A stretch of DNA of 64,000 nt from Streptomyces sp. S.PB5 (GTDB taxonomy: Bacteria; Actinomycetota; Actinomycetes; Streptomycetales; Streptomycetaceae), in contig NZ_JAQMWP010000007.1 in NCBI RefSeq assembly GCF_030403745.1, positions 452,239 through 516,238 on the forward strand, in the 5' to 3' direction. The notes beneath the pieces were generated by a model that worked only from the letters and a program-made list of their open reading frames with translations, was not told the origin of the DNA and made no database searches. The translations under genes and the position numbers were made by a program. Below are positions 42,063 through 49,472 of this stretch, piece after piece (the stretch's first letter is position 1; each line of letters starts with the position of its first letter).

Positions 42063-42773
42063 ATGCCGAAGGCCGTCGTCCCGGAGGAGAAGCGCCGCCG
42101 CCGTCGCCCGACCAAGAGCGGCACCGTGCTGTCCGAGGCGCTGATCGTCGAGACCGCGCTGCGCATGCTGCGCGAACACGGCAGCACCGGGCTGACCGCC
42201 CGCCGGCTGGGCCTGGCCCTGGACGCCGATCCGAGCACCCTCTACCGCTACTTCCGCGGCATGGACGACCTGACCCTCGCCATCGGCGACGCGCTGATCG
42301 GCCAGGCCCTGCGCGGCTGGGAGCCGACGGGGCAGTGGCGGGCGGACCTGCGCGCCGTCGGCCTGCGCATCCACGCCGCGTACGTCGCCCACCCGCAGGC
42401 AGCCCTGCTGACCACGAACCGGGTGACCGGGCGGCCCAACGAACTCGCCGCCGACGAGGCGGTCCTCGACGTGCTGCGCACCGCCGGATTCCCGTTGCCC
42501 GACACGGTCCGCGTCTACCACGCCTTCATCGACCAGACCCTGGCCTTCGCCGCCCTCGACGCCGCCTCCCTCGCCCTGCCGAGCGCCGCGCTCCACGCCG
42601 ACGAGGACATGTGGCGCTCCACGTACGCCCGGCTGCCCCGCGCCACGCATCCCCGGATCGCGGAGGCGGCACCGCTGCTGGCGACGCGCATGGTCGAGAG
42701 CGCCTATCCCACGGCCCTGGAGATGCTGCTCGACAGCGCGGAGGGGCTGCTCGGCAGCGTGAGCGGGCGATGA
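42063..42773 (+). CDS. TetR family transcriptional regulator
   Basis: A 236-residue TetR regulator with a basic N-terminal arm (KRRRRRPTKSG) and helix-turn-helix SEALIVETALRMLREHGSTGLTARRLGLALDADPSTLYRYFRGMDDL. The C-terminal ligand domain (GRPNELAADEAVLDVLRTAGFPLPDTVRVYHAFIDQTLAF) resembles those of TetR proteins controlling small-molecule metabolism or export. It starts at ATG 42063 with AAGGAGG upstream. Its gene is divergent from the saccharopine dehydrogenase gene with 110 bases between, which strongly suggests it represses that enzyme. Confidence 0.92.
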   Translation: MPKAVVPEEKRRRRRPTKSGTVLSEALIVETALRMLREHGSTGLTARRLGLALDADPSTLYRYFRGMDDLTLAIGDALIGQALRGWEPTGQWRADLRAVGLRIHAAYVAHPQAALLTTNRVTGRPNELAADEAVLDVLRTAGFPLPDTVRVYHAFIDQTLAFAALDAASLALPSAALHADEDMWRSTYARLPRATHPRIAEAAPLLATRMVESAYPTALEMLLDSAEGLLGSVSGR

Positions 42774-42791
42774 GGCTCTCCGCCGCGTCGT

Positions 42792-42812
42792 CGAACCGCG
42801 GCCGGGGGTTCG
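42792..42812. terminator. Hairpin between convergent TetR and LysR genes
   Basis: CGAACC-N9-GGTTCG, a perfect 6-bp stem lying between two convergent genes, where it can serve both directions. No T-run. Confidence 0.45.
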
Positions 42813-42832
42813 GTGGGCACGCCTGAGAGCGC

Positions 42833-43729
42833 CTAAGAGGTGAGCGCCTCGGCCGCCGCTGCGGCCACCGCCTCGGCCACGGCCGCCAGGGCGGGCGAGT
42901 CCAGCTTCCACTGCTGCCAGTACAGGGGTGCGTCCATCGGACGGTCGGGTGCGAGGTGGACCAGCCGGCCCGTGGCCAGCAGGGGAGAGGCCTGGACGTC
43001 GGGGACCATGCCCCAGCCGAGCCCCAGCGCCACGGCCGCCACGAAGCCCTCCGAGGTGGGGACGTAGTGGCGGGCGGCACCCGCGCCGCCCCGGTCATGG
43101 CGCAGACTGCGCACGAAGCGGTCCTGGTAGGAGTCCCGGCGGTCGAAGGCCACCGAGGGCGCCTGTGCCAGTGCGTCCCGCAGCGGGCCGGCGAGACAGC
43201 GCTCCACGAACTCCGGGCTCGCCACCGCGAAGTACCGCATCCGTCCCAGCGGGCGCACGGAACACCCCGCCACGGGGTCCGGAGACGAGGTCACCGCGGC
43301 CATCACCAGGCCCTCCCGCAGCAGCGTCGCCGTGTGCTCCTCGTCCTCGCGGTGCAGCTCGAAGGTGAGGCGGAGTTCGTCCGGGACCCGGTTCAGCGCC
43401 GGGAGGAACCAGGTCGCCAGCGAGTCGGCGTTGACCGCCACCGACACCCGCGTCGACTCCCCGGCCGTGCTCATGCCCAGCTCGGCCCGCGCGTCGCGCT
43501 CCAGCCGCGCCAGCTGCCGGGCGAACCGGACGACGACCTCGCCCGACTCGGTCGGCCGCACCGGCTTCGTGCGCACCAGCAGCACCCGCCCGGTGCGCTG
43601 TTCGAGGGCCTTGACGCGCTGGCTCACCGCCGACGGCGTCAGATGCAGGGCCGTGGCTGCCGCGTCGAAGGTGCCCTCGTCGACCACCGTCAGCAGCGTC
43701 CGGACCTGGTCGAGGGGGAGCTCTGCCAT
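42833..43729 (-). CDS. LysR-type regulator, ArgP/LysG-like
   Basis: A 298-residue LysR regulator of the ArgP/LysG/IciA group. The N-terminal helix-turn-helix is LDQVRTLLTVVDEGTFDAAATALHLTPSAVSQRVKALEQRTGRVLLVRTKPVRPT; the effector domain follows (VSVAVNADSLATWFLPAL, ARHYVPTSEGFVAAVALGLGWGMVPD). It is divergent from a LysE-type exporter 69 bases away. In Corynebacterium glutamicum LysG with bound lysine, arginine or other basic amino acid activates lysE; the same circuit is inferred here. ATG 43729 is used; a GTG one codon upstream is an alternative. Confidence 0.92.
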   Translation of the reverse strand: MAELPLDQVRTLLTVVDEGTFDAAATALHLTPSAVSQRVKALEQRTGRVLLVRTKPVRPTESGEVVVRFARQLARLERDARAELGMSTAGESTRVSVAVNADSLATWFLPALNRVPDELRLTFELHREDEEHTATLLREGLVMAAVTSSPDPVAGCSVRPLGRMRYFAVASPEFVERCLAGPLRDALAQAPSVAFDRRDSYQDRFVRSLRHDRGGAGAARHYVPTSEGFVAAVALGLGWGMVPDVQASPLLATGRLVHLAPDRPMDAPLYWQQWKLDSPALAAVAEAVAAAAAEALTS

Positions 43730-43762
43730 CACAACTGCTAATGATACGTAAGAATCTTTAGC

Positions 43763-43791
43763 TGTACTCCAGAGAGCGCGTTCCCTAGCGT
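43763..43791 (+). promoter_or_regulatory. lysE-like promoter, leaderless geometry
   Basis: TAGCGT (43786-43791) makes a good -10 and ends seven bases before ATG 43799, so transcription should start on the ATG. The -35 position (TGTACT, 17 bp upstream) is poor, as expected for a promoter that needs the LysR-type activator encoded alongside. Confidence 0.45.
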
Positions 43792-43798
43792 CGATGCC

Positions 43799-44416
43799 AT
43801 GACCGCTTCGCTCGCCGCCGCTGCCGCCGGATTCGGCACCGGCCTCTCGCTCATCGTCGCCATCGGTGCCCAGAACGCCTTCGTGCTGCGGCAGGGGGTA
43901 CGCCGGGAATCCGTCCTCGCCGTGGTCGGCATCTGCGCCCTCTCGGACGCGGCGCTCATCGCCCTGGGCGTCGGAGGGCTGGGGGCCGTGGTGGTGGCAT
44001 GGCCGCAGGCGCTGACCGCGGTGGGCTGGATCGGCGGCGTCTTCCTGCTCTGCTACGGCGCCCTCGCCGCCCGCCGGGTGGCCCGGCCGGCTGGTGACGC
44101 CCTGCGGACGGAGGGCGAGGCGGCGGGCTCCCGCAAGCGGGCCGTGCTGACCTGTCTCGCGCTGACCTGGCTCAACCCGCATGTCTACCTGGACACGGTC
44201 TTCCTGCTCGGCTCCGTCGCCGCCGACCGCGGTGACCTGCGCTGGACCTTCGGAATCGGGGCCGCGCTCGCCAGCCTGTGCTGGTTCGCGGCCCTGGGCT
44301 TCGGCTCCCGGCTGCTCGGCCGCTTCCTGGCCAGACCCACCGCCTGGCGCGTCCTCGACGCACTGGTCGCGGTGACGATGCTCGCCATGGGCGGGATGCT
44401 CATCGCCGGTGCCTGA
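43799..44416 (+). CDS. LysE/ArgO basic amino-acid exporter
   Basis: A 205-residue membrane protein with about six hydrophobic segments. The family signature IVAIGAQNAFVLRQGVRRESV lies at the end of the first helix, and LTCLALTWLNPHVYLDTVFLLGSVAA contains the conserved NPHxYLDT motif. LysE-type proteins export lysine and arginine (or analogues such as canavanine) by proton or hydroxide exchange to prevent toxic build-up. It is divergent from the ArgP/LysG-like regulator. A strong hairpin follows ten bases after its stop codon. Confidence 0.94.
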   Translation: MTASLAAAAAGFGTGLSLIVAIGAQNAFVLRQGVRRESVLAVVGICALSDAALIALGVGGLGAVVVAWPQALTAVGWIGGVFLLCYGALAARRVARPAGDALRTEGEAAGSRKRAVLTCLALTWLNPHVYLDTVFLLGSVAADRGDLRWTFGIGAALASLCWFAALGFGSRLLGRFLARPTAWRVLDALVAVTMLAMGGMLIAGA

Positions 44417-44425
44417 GCCCGAGAG

Positions 44426-44445
44426 CCGGCCCGAACCCGGGCCGG
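44426..44445 (+). terminator. Terminator hairpin after the LysE gene
   Basis: CCGGCCCG-AACC-CGGGCCGG, a perfect 8-bp GC stem starting ten bases past the stop codon. Factor-independent terminators without a T-run are usual in Streptomyces. Confidence 0.65.
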
Positions 44446-44550
44446 GCAACTGCCTTGTCCGAAAGCTGAGATCGCGTGTCCCGCATGCTCAGACCGAAGT
44501 GTCATAGTGATCCCTGGTTCCGAAAGATGTAACGACCAACCAGGAAGCCC

Positions 44551-45852
44551 GTGGACACGAGCGAGAGCAGCACCGCAGAAGAGTCGACAGCGCCGGCGCC
44601 GGCACAGAAACCGGACCGGCGCGGCTGGCGCCGGTTCGCCATGGACACCAGGCCGCTGCGCCACCCGGCGTACCGCAGGCTGTGGAGCTCGACCATCGTC
44701 ACGGCCGTCGGCAGTCAGCTCACCGCGGTCGCCGTGCCGAAGCAGATCTACGACATCACGGGCTCCTCCGCGTGGGTCGGCTACGCGAGCCTCGCCGGGC
44801 TGCTGCCGCTCATGGTGTTCGCGCTGTGGGGCGGCGCGATCGCCGACAGCATGGACCGCCGCAAGCTGCTGCTCATCACCAACAGCGGGATAGCCGTCAC
44901 CTCGCTGCTGTTCTGGATACAGGCGGTCACGGGCATGGAGTCCGTGGCCGCGCTGATGGTCCTGCTCGCGATGCAGCAGGCGTTCTGGGGCCTGAACGCC
45001 CCGGCCCGCAACGCCTCCATCGCACGTCTCGTACCCGCGGAGGAACTGACCGCCGCCAACGCCCTCGGCTCGACGGTCATGCAGACCGGCCAGGTCGTCG
45101 GCCCGCTGCTGGCCGGCGCCCTGATCCCGGTCATCGGTCTGCCGGAGCTGTATCTGATCGACGCCGTCGCGCTCTGCGTCACGGTGTGGGCGGTCTACAA
45201 GCTGCCCGCTCTGCCCCCGTCGGCGACACAGACCAAGCGCCGGGCGGGGGTCCGCGAGATCGCGGCCGGATTCCGCTACATAGCCCTGCACAAGGTGCTG
45301 CTGCTGTCGTTCCTCGCCGACATCATCGCGATGGTCCTCGGCATGCCCCGCGCCCTGTTCCCGCAGCTGGCGTCGCAGACCTACGCGCCCTACGGCGAGG
45401 GTCTCGCCCTCGGTCTGCTGTTCGCGGCGATCCCCATCGGCGCGGTGCTCGGCGGACTGTTCTCCGGAACGTTCTCCCGGGCCCGCCGGCACGGCTGGAT
45501 GGTCATCGGGGCGGTCGTCGCGTGGGGCGCCGCCATCGCCGCCTTCGGGCTGAGCGACAGCCTGTGGCTCGCCGTGCTGTTCCTCGCGCTGGCGGGGGTG
45601 GCGGACATGGTGTCCATGGTCTTCCGCGGGGCGATCCTGCTCTCCGCCGCCACCGACGAGATGCGCGGCCGCATGCAGGGCGTCTTCACGGTCGTCGTGG
45701 CGGGCGGTCCTCGCCTGGCCGACGTCCTGCACGGCACCGCCGGATCGGCCTTCGGCCCTCGCGCGGCGGTCACGGGCGGCGGCCTCCTGGTCGTGGCCGT
45801 GATGCTGGTCCTGGCCGCGGCGGTACCGGCACTGCGCCGCTACAGGATCTGA
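44551..45852 (+). CDS. MFS transporter, EntS-like
   Basis: A 433-residue major-facilitator transporter with about twelve membrane segments. Typical loop motifs are GGAIADSMDRRKLLLITNS (the A motif between helices 2 and 3) and NASIARLVPAEELTAANALGSTVMQTGQVVGPLLAGALI, matching the enterobactin exporter/multidrug EntS-MdfA subgroup. The N-terminal 30 residues are hydrophilic and probably cytoplasmic. No siderophore genes are nearby, so the substrate is open. It starts at GTG 44551 behind CAGGAAG and has its own 134-base upstream region after the LysE terminator. Confidence 0.9.
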   Translation: MDTSESSTAEESTAPAPAQKPDRRGWRRFAMDTRPLRHPAYRRLWSSTIVTAVGSQLTAVAVPKQIYDITGSSAWVGYASLAGLLPLMVFALWGGAIADSMDRRKLLLITNSGIAVTSLLFWIQAVTGMESVAALMVLLAMQQAFWGLNAPARNASIARLVPAEELTAANALGSTVMQTGQVVGPLLAGALIPVIGLPELYLIDAVALCVTVWAVYKLPALPPSATQTKRRAGVREIAAGFRYIALHKVLLLSFLADIIAMVLGMPRALFPQLASQTYAPYGEGLALGLLFAAIPIGAVLGGLFSGTFSRARRHGWMVIGAVVAWGAAIAAFGLSDSLWLAVLFLALAGVADMVSMVFRGAILLSAATDEMRGRMQGVFTVVVAGGPRLADVLHGTAGSAFGPRAAVTGGGLLVVAVMLVLAAAVPALRRYRI

Positions 45853-46196
45853 CCCGGCCGAGCGCTCCGCTGGAGGCGCGCCGAGGGGTGGTCGGCCGGC
45901 TGCGGCGCCGCCGTCGTAGCCGGTCGCGTACCGCAGCGGAGCCGCTGAGCCGAGGTGACATACACAGCCTCGCGCCCCTTCAGGGCGCTGCCGAACCGCA
46001 GCCGACCTCACCGGATCCGCTCAGCCCAGGTCCGCCCCCGAGCCAGGCTCCGTCACTGAGTCCGGCCCGCCGTCGAGTCCGGTCGCGCCCTTACGCTCCG
46101 GCGCGCCGTCGAGCCGGTTCGTGCCCTCACGGCCCGGCCCGCCGCCACCTCCGGCCTCCATCCCCATCTCCGCCCCCGCCCGCGTCCGACGCCCCG
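45853..46196. other. 344-base non-coding stretch with a short tandem duplication
   Basis: Between the MFS gene and the convergent cNMP-binding gene. GC-rich, no convincing gene. At about 46064-46135 (minus strand) two imperfect 36-bp units lie head to tail. They contain GAACCGGCTCGACGGCGCGC and GACCGGACTCGACGGCGGGC. An open frame of 47 codons with repeats of LDG-G/A-P crosses them, but codon use and lack of a ribosome site do not support a gene. Confidence 0.4.
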
Positions 46197-46649
46197 CTAC
46201 AGCGCCCGCCTGTGGATCGAGTACTGCTCCAGGAGCTTGCCCCGGGTCGTCTCCAGCCGGTGTGCCAGGATCTCGGCGACGCTGCGCACCAGGATCAGGC
46301 CGAGCTGGGGATCCTCCTCGCACAGGCCGAGCACCGCCGCCGCGTCGAACTCGTAGGCGCGCACGGGGCTGAACGCCACCGCTCCGAAGTCCCACCGGTG
46401 CGGTGGGAACAGCCAGGACCAGCCGAGCAGATCGCCCGAGCCGAGGCTGGCCACGGTCACCCGCTGCAAGGACGTCACCCGCTGGTCGAGGGAGACCGCG
46501 CCCGAGCGGATGACCCAGAAGCGGTCGGCCGTGCCCCCTGCCTCGAAGATCCGGGCGTCCTCGGGAAAGGAGACCTCCCGGGCGAGGGCCATCAGACGCT
46601 GCCGCTGGGGCGGGGGCAGGGTGGTGAGCAGTTTCGTCGCTTTGGTCAT
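46197..46649 (-). CDS. Stand-alone cyclic-nucleotide-binding domain protein
   Basis: A 150-residue protein made of one Crp-type cNMP-binding domain: FPEDARIFEAGGTADRFWVIRSGAVSLDQRV, VTVASLGSGDLLGWSWLFPPHRWDFGAVAFSPVRAYEFDAAAVLGL, then a helical tail (RSVAEILAHRLETTRGKLLEQYS). There is no helix-turn-helix, so it is not a classical Crp activator. The phosphate-binding cassette (GSGDLLGWSWLFPPHRWDFGAVA) is modified and the usual arginine is not evident, so it may bind another ligand. A GGAG lies upstream of ATG 46649. It could titrate a nucleotide or pair with an enzyme by protein contact. Confidence 0.85.
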   Translation of the reverse strand: MTKATKLLTTLPPPQRQRLMALAREVSFPEDARIFEAGGTADRFWVIRSGAVSLDQRVTSLQRVTVASLGSGDLLGWSWLFPPHRWDFGAVAFSPVRAYEFDAAAVLGLCEEDPQLGLILVRSVAEILAHRLETTRGKLLEQYSIHRRAL

Positions 46650-46775
46650 GACGCGGGGCTCCTCGCCGACGGTTCGGTTCCGGTGCTTTCCCTACGCCCA
46701 TTTCAGCCGCTGCGGACGGTCCGGGCACCTCGGCGGACGGCACTTCCGGTGCTCAGGTCACGCGGACAAGGAAAA

Positions 46776-46807
46776 GCCCTGGCTGGACGGGGGAGGCCAG
46801 CCAGGGC
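46776..46807 (-). terminator. Strong intrinsic terminator of the decarboxylase operon
   Basis: GCCCTGGCTGG and CCAGCCAGGGC form a perfect 11-bp stem with a 10-base loop, and on the minus strand it is followed by TTTTCCTT. It lies about 125 bases beyond the decarboxylase stop and is the best intrinsic terminator in the window. Confidence 0.85.
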
Positions 46808-46895
46808 CGTACAAGGGTGGCCCGCGGAGGACGGGTGCCGTCAACTCCACGGCCACGTATGAATGAATCGTAAACCATCTCGGAGGATTTTGCGT

Positions 46896-46920
46896 AAAAA
46901 AAGCCGGGCACGTGACCGGT
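46896..46920 (-). terminator. Short hairpin with T7 run right after the decarboxylase
   Basis: On the minus strand CCGG-TCACGTGC-CCGG is followed closely by seven T residues, starting 12 bases past the decarboxylase stop codon. The 4-bp stem is weak but the T-run is rare in this genome; it may be the first of two stacked terminators. Confidence 0.5.
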
Positions 46921-46931
46921 TTCACTCTGCT

Positions 46932-48410
46932 TCACTCCGCGTTCCGCCGCAGCACCCTGATCGTCTCCAGCTCGGGGTCACTCGGATCGGGCAGGTTCAT
47001 GCCCGCGGCCTGGCCCGTCGACAGATAGCGCAGCACCGGTTCGTTGAGCCGCTCGCCGGGAAGGACGGCCGGGATCCCGGGCGGATACGGGGTGATCATC
47101 TCTGCCGCGACGCGTCCGGCGGCCTGTCGGAGCGGTATGTCCTCGGTGTGGCCGAAGAACGCGTCCCGCGGCAACACGGCCTGTTCCAGCCGCAGTTCGG
47201 GCGGCGGCGGGACGTCCACGCGCGGGGCGGGCCGCAACTCGGGTGCGTGGCGCGCCATCTCCCGCAGCGCGTCGAGCAGTTCGTCGGCCGTCGAACGGTC
47301 GTCGGCGTGGGTGATCTGCGCCCCGATCCGGCGGTGGTCGGTGAGATGCGCGTCGATCCGCCGGTGTTCGCGCAGCCAGTCCGCCGCCTGGAACCCGGTG
47401 ATGCCGAGGTCGTCGAGGTCGATGACGACGGGCAGCGGATCGAAGTCGTCCGCGAGTCCCGGACCGCAGAAGTCGTCCCGGCCCTCGACGTGCAGTCCCT
47501 CGATCTCCTCGACGGCGGCCCGGACGTCGGCCGCCAGATCCAGCGCGCCGCCCATGAGTTCCTTGCCGCGCAGGACCATCTGCCGCCGCCAGCCGTCCAG
47601 TCCCGCGTAGATCAGCACCGACGGACTGGTGGTGCCCAGCAGATCGGCGCGCAGCCGCAGCAGTTCGGGCGGCACGAGATCGCCCTGCAGATGGAAGACC
47701 GACCCCTGTTCGAACCCGCTGCCCATCTTGTGGATGCTCGTGACGCAGATGTCGGCGCCCGCGTCCATCGCCCACGACGGCAGATCGGGATGGAAGGGCA
47801 GATGCGCGCCCCAGGCCTCGTCCACGATCAGCGGGCGTCCGTGCCGGTGGCACACCTCGGCGACGGCACCCAGGTCCGCGCAACTGCCGTACGGGGTCGG
47901 GCTGGTGACGAGGGCGCCCTTGGCGTCGGGATGGTCGGCGAAGGCGTCGGCGAACTCCTGCGCGGACGGCGGATGGGCGAGATGCCGGCCGGCGTCCCAG
48001 CGGGGTTCGACCCACACCGGTTCGATCCCGGAGAGGATCAGACCCGAGACGACCGACTTGTGGGCGTCCCGCCCGACGAGCAGCTGCTCGTGCGGGCCCG
48101 CCACGGACAGCATCGCCGCCTTGACGGACAGGGAACTCCCGCACGTGGTGAAAAATGTGTGCTCCGCGTGCACGGCGTCGGCCATCAGCTCCTCGGCGCG
48201 CTCCAGTACGCGGCCCCGCGTGAGCCGGTCGTCGAGACCGCCGGAGGCCAGCACGTCACCGAGGAACACCGCGTCGCCCAGCGCCTGCCGTACGGCGGGG
48301 TCGGCGCCGCGGGCCTGTTTGTGCCCGGGCGGGGTGAACGACAGCCGCCCCTTGCGGTGGTAGTCGTCCAGCGCTTCGAGTACGGGTGCCCTGGTGTGAT
48401 CCACGTTCAT
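46932..48410 (-). CDS. Orn/Lys/Arg decarboxylase family PLP enzyme
   Basis: A 492-residue fold-type I PLP-dependent decarboxylase, group of biosynthetic-type basic amino-acid decarboxylases (LdcC/SpeA-like, without the N-terminal wing domain). The PLP lysine is K228 in VTSIHKMGSGFEQG; other signatures are LSFTPPGHKQARGADP, FFTTCGSSLSVKAAML, VDEAWGAHLPF and TPYPPGIPAVLPGE. The product would be cadaverine, putrescine or agmatine; specificity is open. ATG 48410 overlaps the stop of the preceding small gene (ATGA), fixing this start. Two terminators follow. Confidence 0.92.
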   Translation of the reverse strand: MNVDHTRAPVLEALDDYHRKGRLSFTPPGHKQARGADPAVRQALGDAVFLGDVLASGGLDDRLTRGRVLERAEELMADAVHAEHTFFTTCGSSLSVKAAMLSVAGPHEQLLVGRDAHKSVVSGLILSGIEPVWVEPRWDAGRHLAHPPSAQEFADAFADHPDAKGALVTSPTPYGSCADLGAVAEVCHRHGRPLIVDEAWGAHLPFHPDLPSWAMDAGADICVTSIHKMGSGFEQGSVFHLQGDLVPPELLRLRADLLGTTSPSVLIYAGLDGWRRQMVLRGKELMGGALDLAADVRAAVEEIEGLHVEGRDDFCGPGLADDFDPLPVVIDLDDLGITGFQAADWLREHRRIDAHLTDHRRIGAQITHADDRSTADELLDALREMARHAPELRPAPRVDVPPPPELRLEQAVLPRDAFFGHTEDIPLRQAAGRVAAEMITPYPPGIPAVLPGERLNEPVLRYLSTGQAAGMNLPDPSDPELETIRVLRRNAE

Positions 48411-48673
48411 GGGGAACCGGGTGCCCGGGGGTGCGGCCGCCAATCGCTCCGCTCCGGCCTCCCGGGCTGCTTGCCCGGCGTCAGGATCTCGTCCAGCACC
48501 CTGAGCACCGCCTCGTAGGCCAGGGTCCGCACGGCCGCGTCACGCGAGCCCTCCGGGTCGCTCGACCACAGGGCGTCGCTGCGGGTCCGCCAGGTGCGTT
48601 CCTCCTCCAGAGCACAGGCCCGGGCCCGCTGCATGCGCCGCAGCAGCTCGTCTGAGTCCACGACATCCGTCAT
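48407..48673 (-). CDS. Small protein coupled to the decarboxylase
   Basis: An 88-residue cytoplasmic protein of unknown function. It is mostly charged alpha-helix (SDELLRRMQRARACALEEERTWRTRSDAL ... TLAYEAVLRVLDEILTPG) with a basic proline-rich tail. No cysteine cluster, membrane segment or known motif is seen. Its TGA overlaps the decarboxylase ATG, so the two are co-translated; a role as partner or antizyme-like modulator of the decarboxylase is possible but unproven. ATG 48673 is the start; upstream bases carry no strong ribosome site. Confidence 0.7.
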   Translation of the reverse strand: MTDVVDSDELLRRMQRARACALEEERTWRTRSDALWSSDPEGSRDAAVRTLAYEAVLRVLDEILTPGKQPGRPERSDWRPHPRAPGSP

Positions 48674-48724
48674 GCACCCCGGGTACCCCGCATGCGTCTT
48701 CCGATGACCCGGTGTGCACGAGGT

Positions 48725-48755
48725 TTGACGGGCCGGGGAGCGGTGAGCCGATAGG
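48725..48755 (+). promoter_or_regulatory. Possible promoter of the anti-sigma-like gene
   Basis: TTGACG (48725-48730) and GATAGG (48750-48755) are spaced 19 bp (18 to CGATAG). Good -35, fair -10, about 110 bases before ATG 48865. I found no clear GGGTA-type SigB box here. Confidence 0.4.
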
Positions 48756-48864
48756 AAGACACCTTCGGTGCTCGCGCAGCGTGACGGATCCGCTGCCGCC
48801 GGGTGGGAATGCCGTGCTGTTCGCGAGTGCCCCGGCTTGCCCCCACCGATCAGGGAGTCCAGGG

Positions 48865-49284
48865 ATGTGCCAGAAGCACGGAACCGAATCCGTCGAGCGG
48901 CGCCGACGGCCGTGCAGGCCGGCCGAAGCCCGTCGCGCCGTCGAGCGCGCCGTGGCCGAACGCTGCCGCGCCACCCACACCAGCTGCGGCCGGGAAGCCC
49001 TGGCCGACGCCCTCCTGGTCGCCTCCGAACTCACCACCAACGCCATCCTGCACGGCGGTGGCGTCACCGACTTCCGCGTCGACGTGGTCGAGCCCGGAGT
49101 ACGGGTCTCGGTGAGCGACCGCAGCGACGAACTGCCCGTGGCCCAGGAGCCCGTCGACGGGCACGGGCGCCGGCGGGTCGGCGGCCTCGGCTGGCCCATC
49201 GTGTGCCGGCTGGCCCGCGACGTACGAGTCACCGATCTGCCCTCCGGAGGGAAGTGCATCACCGCGGTCGTGCCCCTGTCCTGA
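48865..49284 (+). CDS. RsbW-like ATP-binding protein (HATPase), anti-sigma type
   Basis: A 139-residue protein with one GHKL ATPase domain of the serine-kinase/anti-sigma type: ADALLVASELTTNAILHGGGVTDFRV (N box), VSVSDRSDELP (G1-like) and GRRRVGGLGWPIVCRLARDV (G2). Proteins of this type bind a SigB-class sigma factor and are released by anti-anti-sigma factors. A sigma factor of exactly that class begins 188 bases downstream on the same strand, so the pair is probably functional, though there is no overlap. AGGGAG precedes ATG 48865. Confidence 0.88.
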   Translation: MCQKHGTESVERRRRPCRPAEARRAVERAVAERCRATHTSCGREALADALLVASELTTNAILHGGGVTDFRVDVVEPGVRVSVSDRSDELPVAQEPVDGHGRRRVGGLGWPIVCRLARDVRVTDLPSGGKCITAVVPLS

Positions 49285-49472
49285 GAAGAGTCCGGCCTTT
49301 CGCGGCGAAGCGGAGTTTGTTCCCCCGGGGTGCGGGCAGGCGAAGTCTCGTGCTTCGGACCGGAGGCGCGCCGGCGGGATCGGTATGACTGCCGCAGAGC
49401 CCACTCCGGGTGTCCGGACAGCGTCTGTTCCCGCGGCAATTCCCTGGAACCACCGTTCAGGAGCGATTCCGC

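Noticed and set aside
46021..46196. A 47-codon minus-strand frame (MGMEAGGGGGPGREG...) with repeats after the cNMP gene
   Set aside because: No ribosome site, low-complexity content produced by a 36-bp duplication, and a different frame from the cNMP gene; no sign of a frameshifted domain.
46904..46919. CACGTG core inside the hairpin after the decarboxylase as a regulator site
   Set aside because: It forms the loop of a hairpin followed by T7 immediately after the stop codon; terminator explains it better.
49285..49472. A SigB-type (GNNT-N15-GGGTA) self-promoter upstream of the sigma factor
   Set aside because: GTTTGTTCC and GGGATCGGTAT-like pieces exist but spacing and hexamers do not match together.
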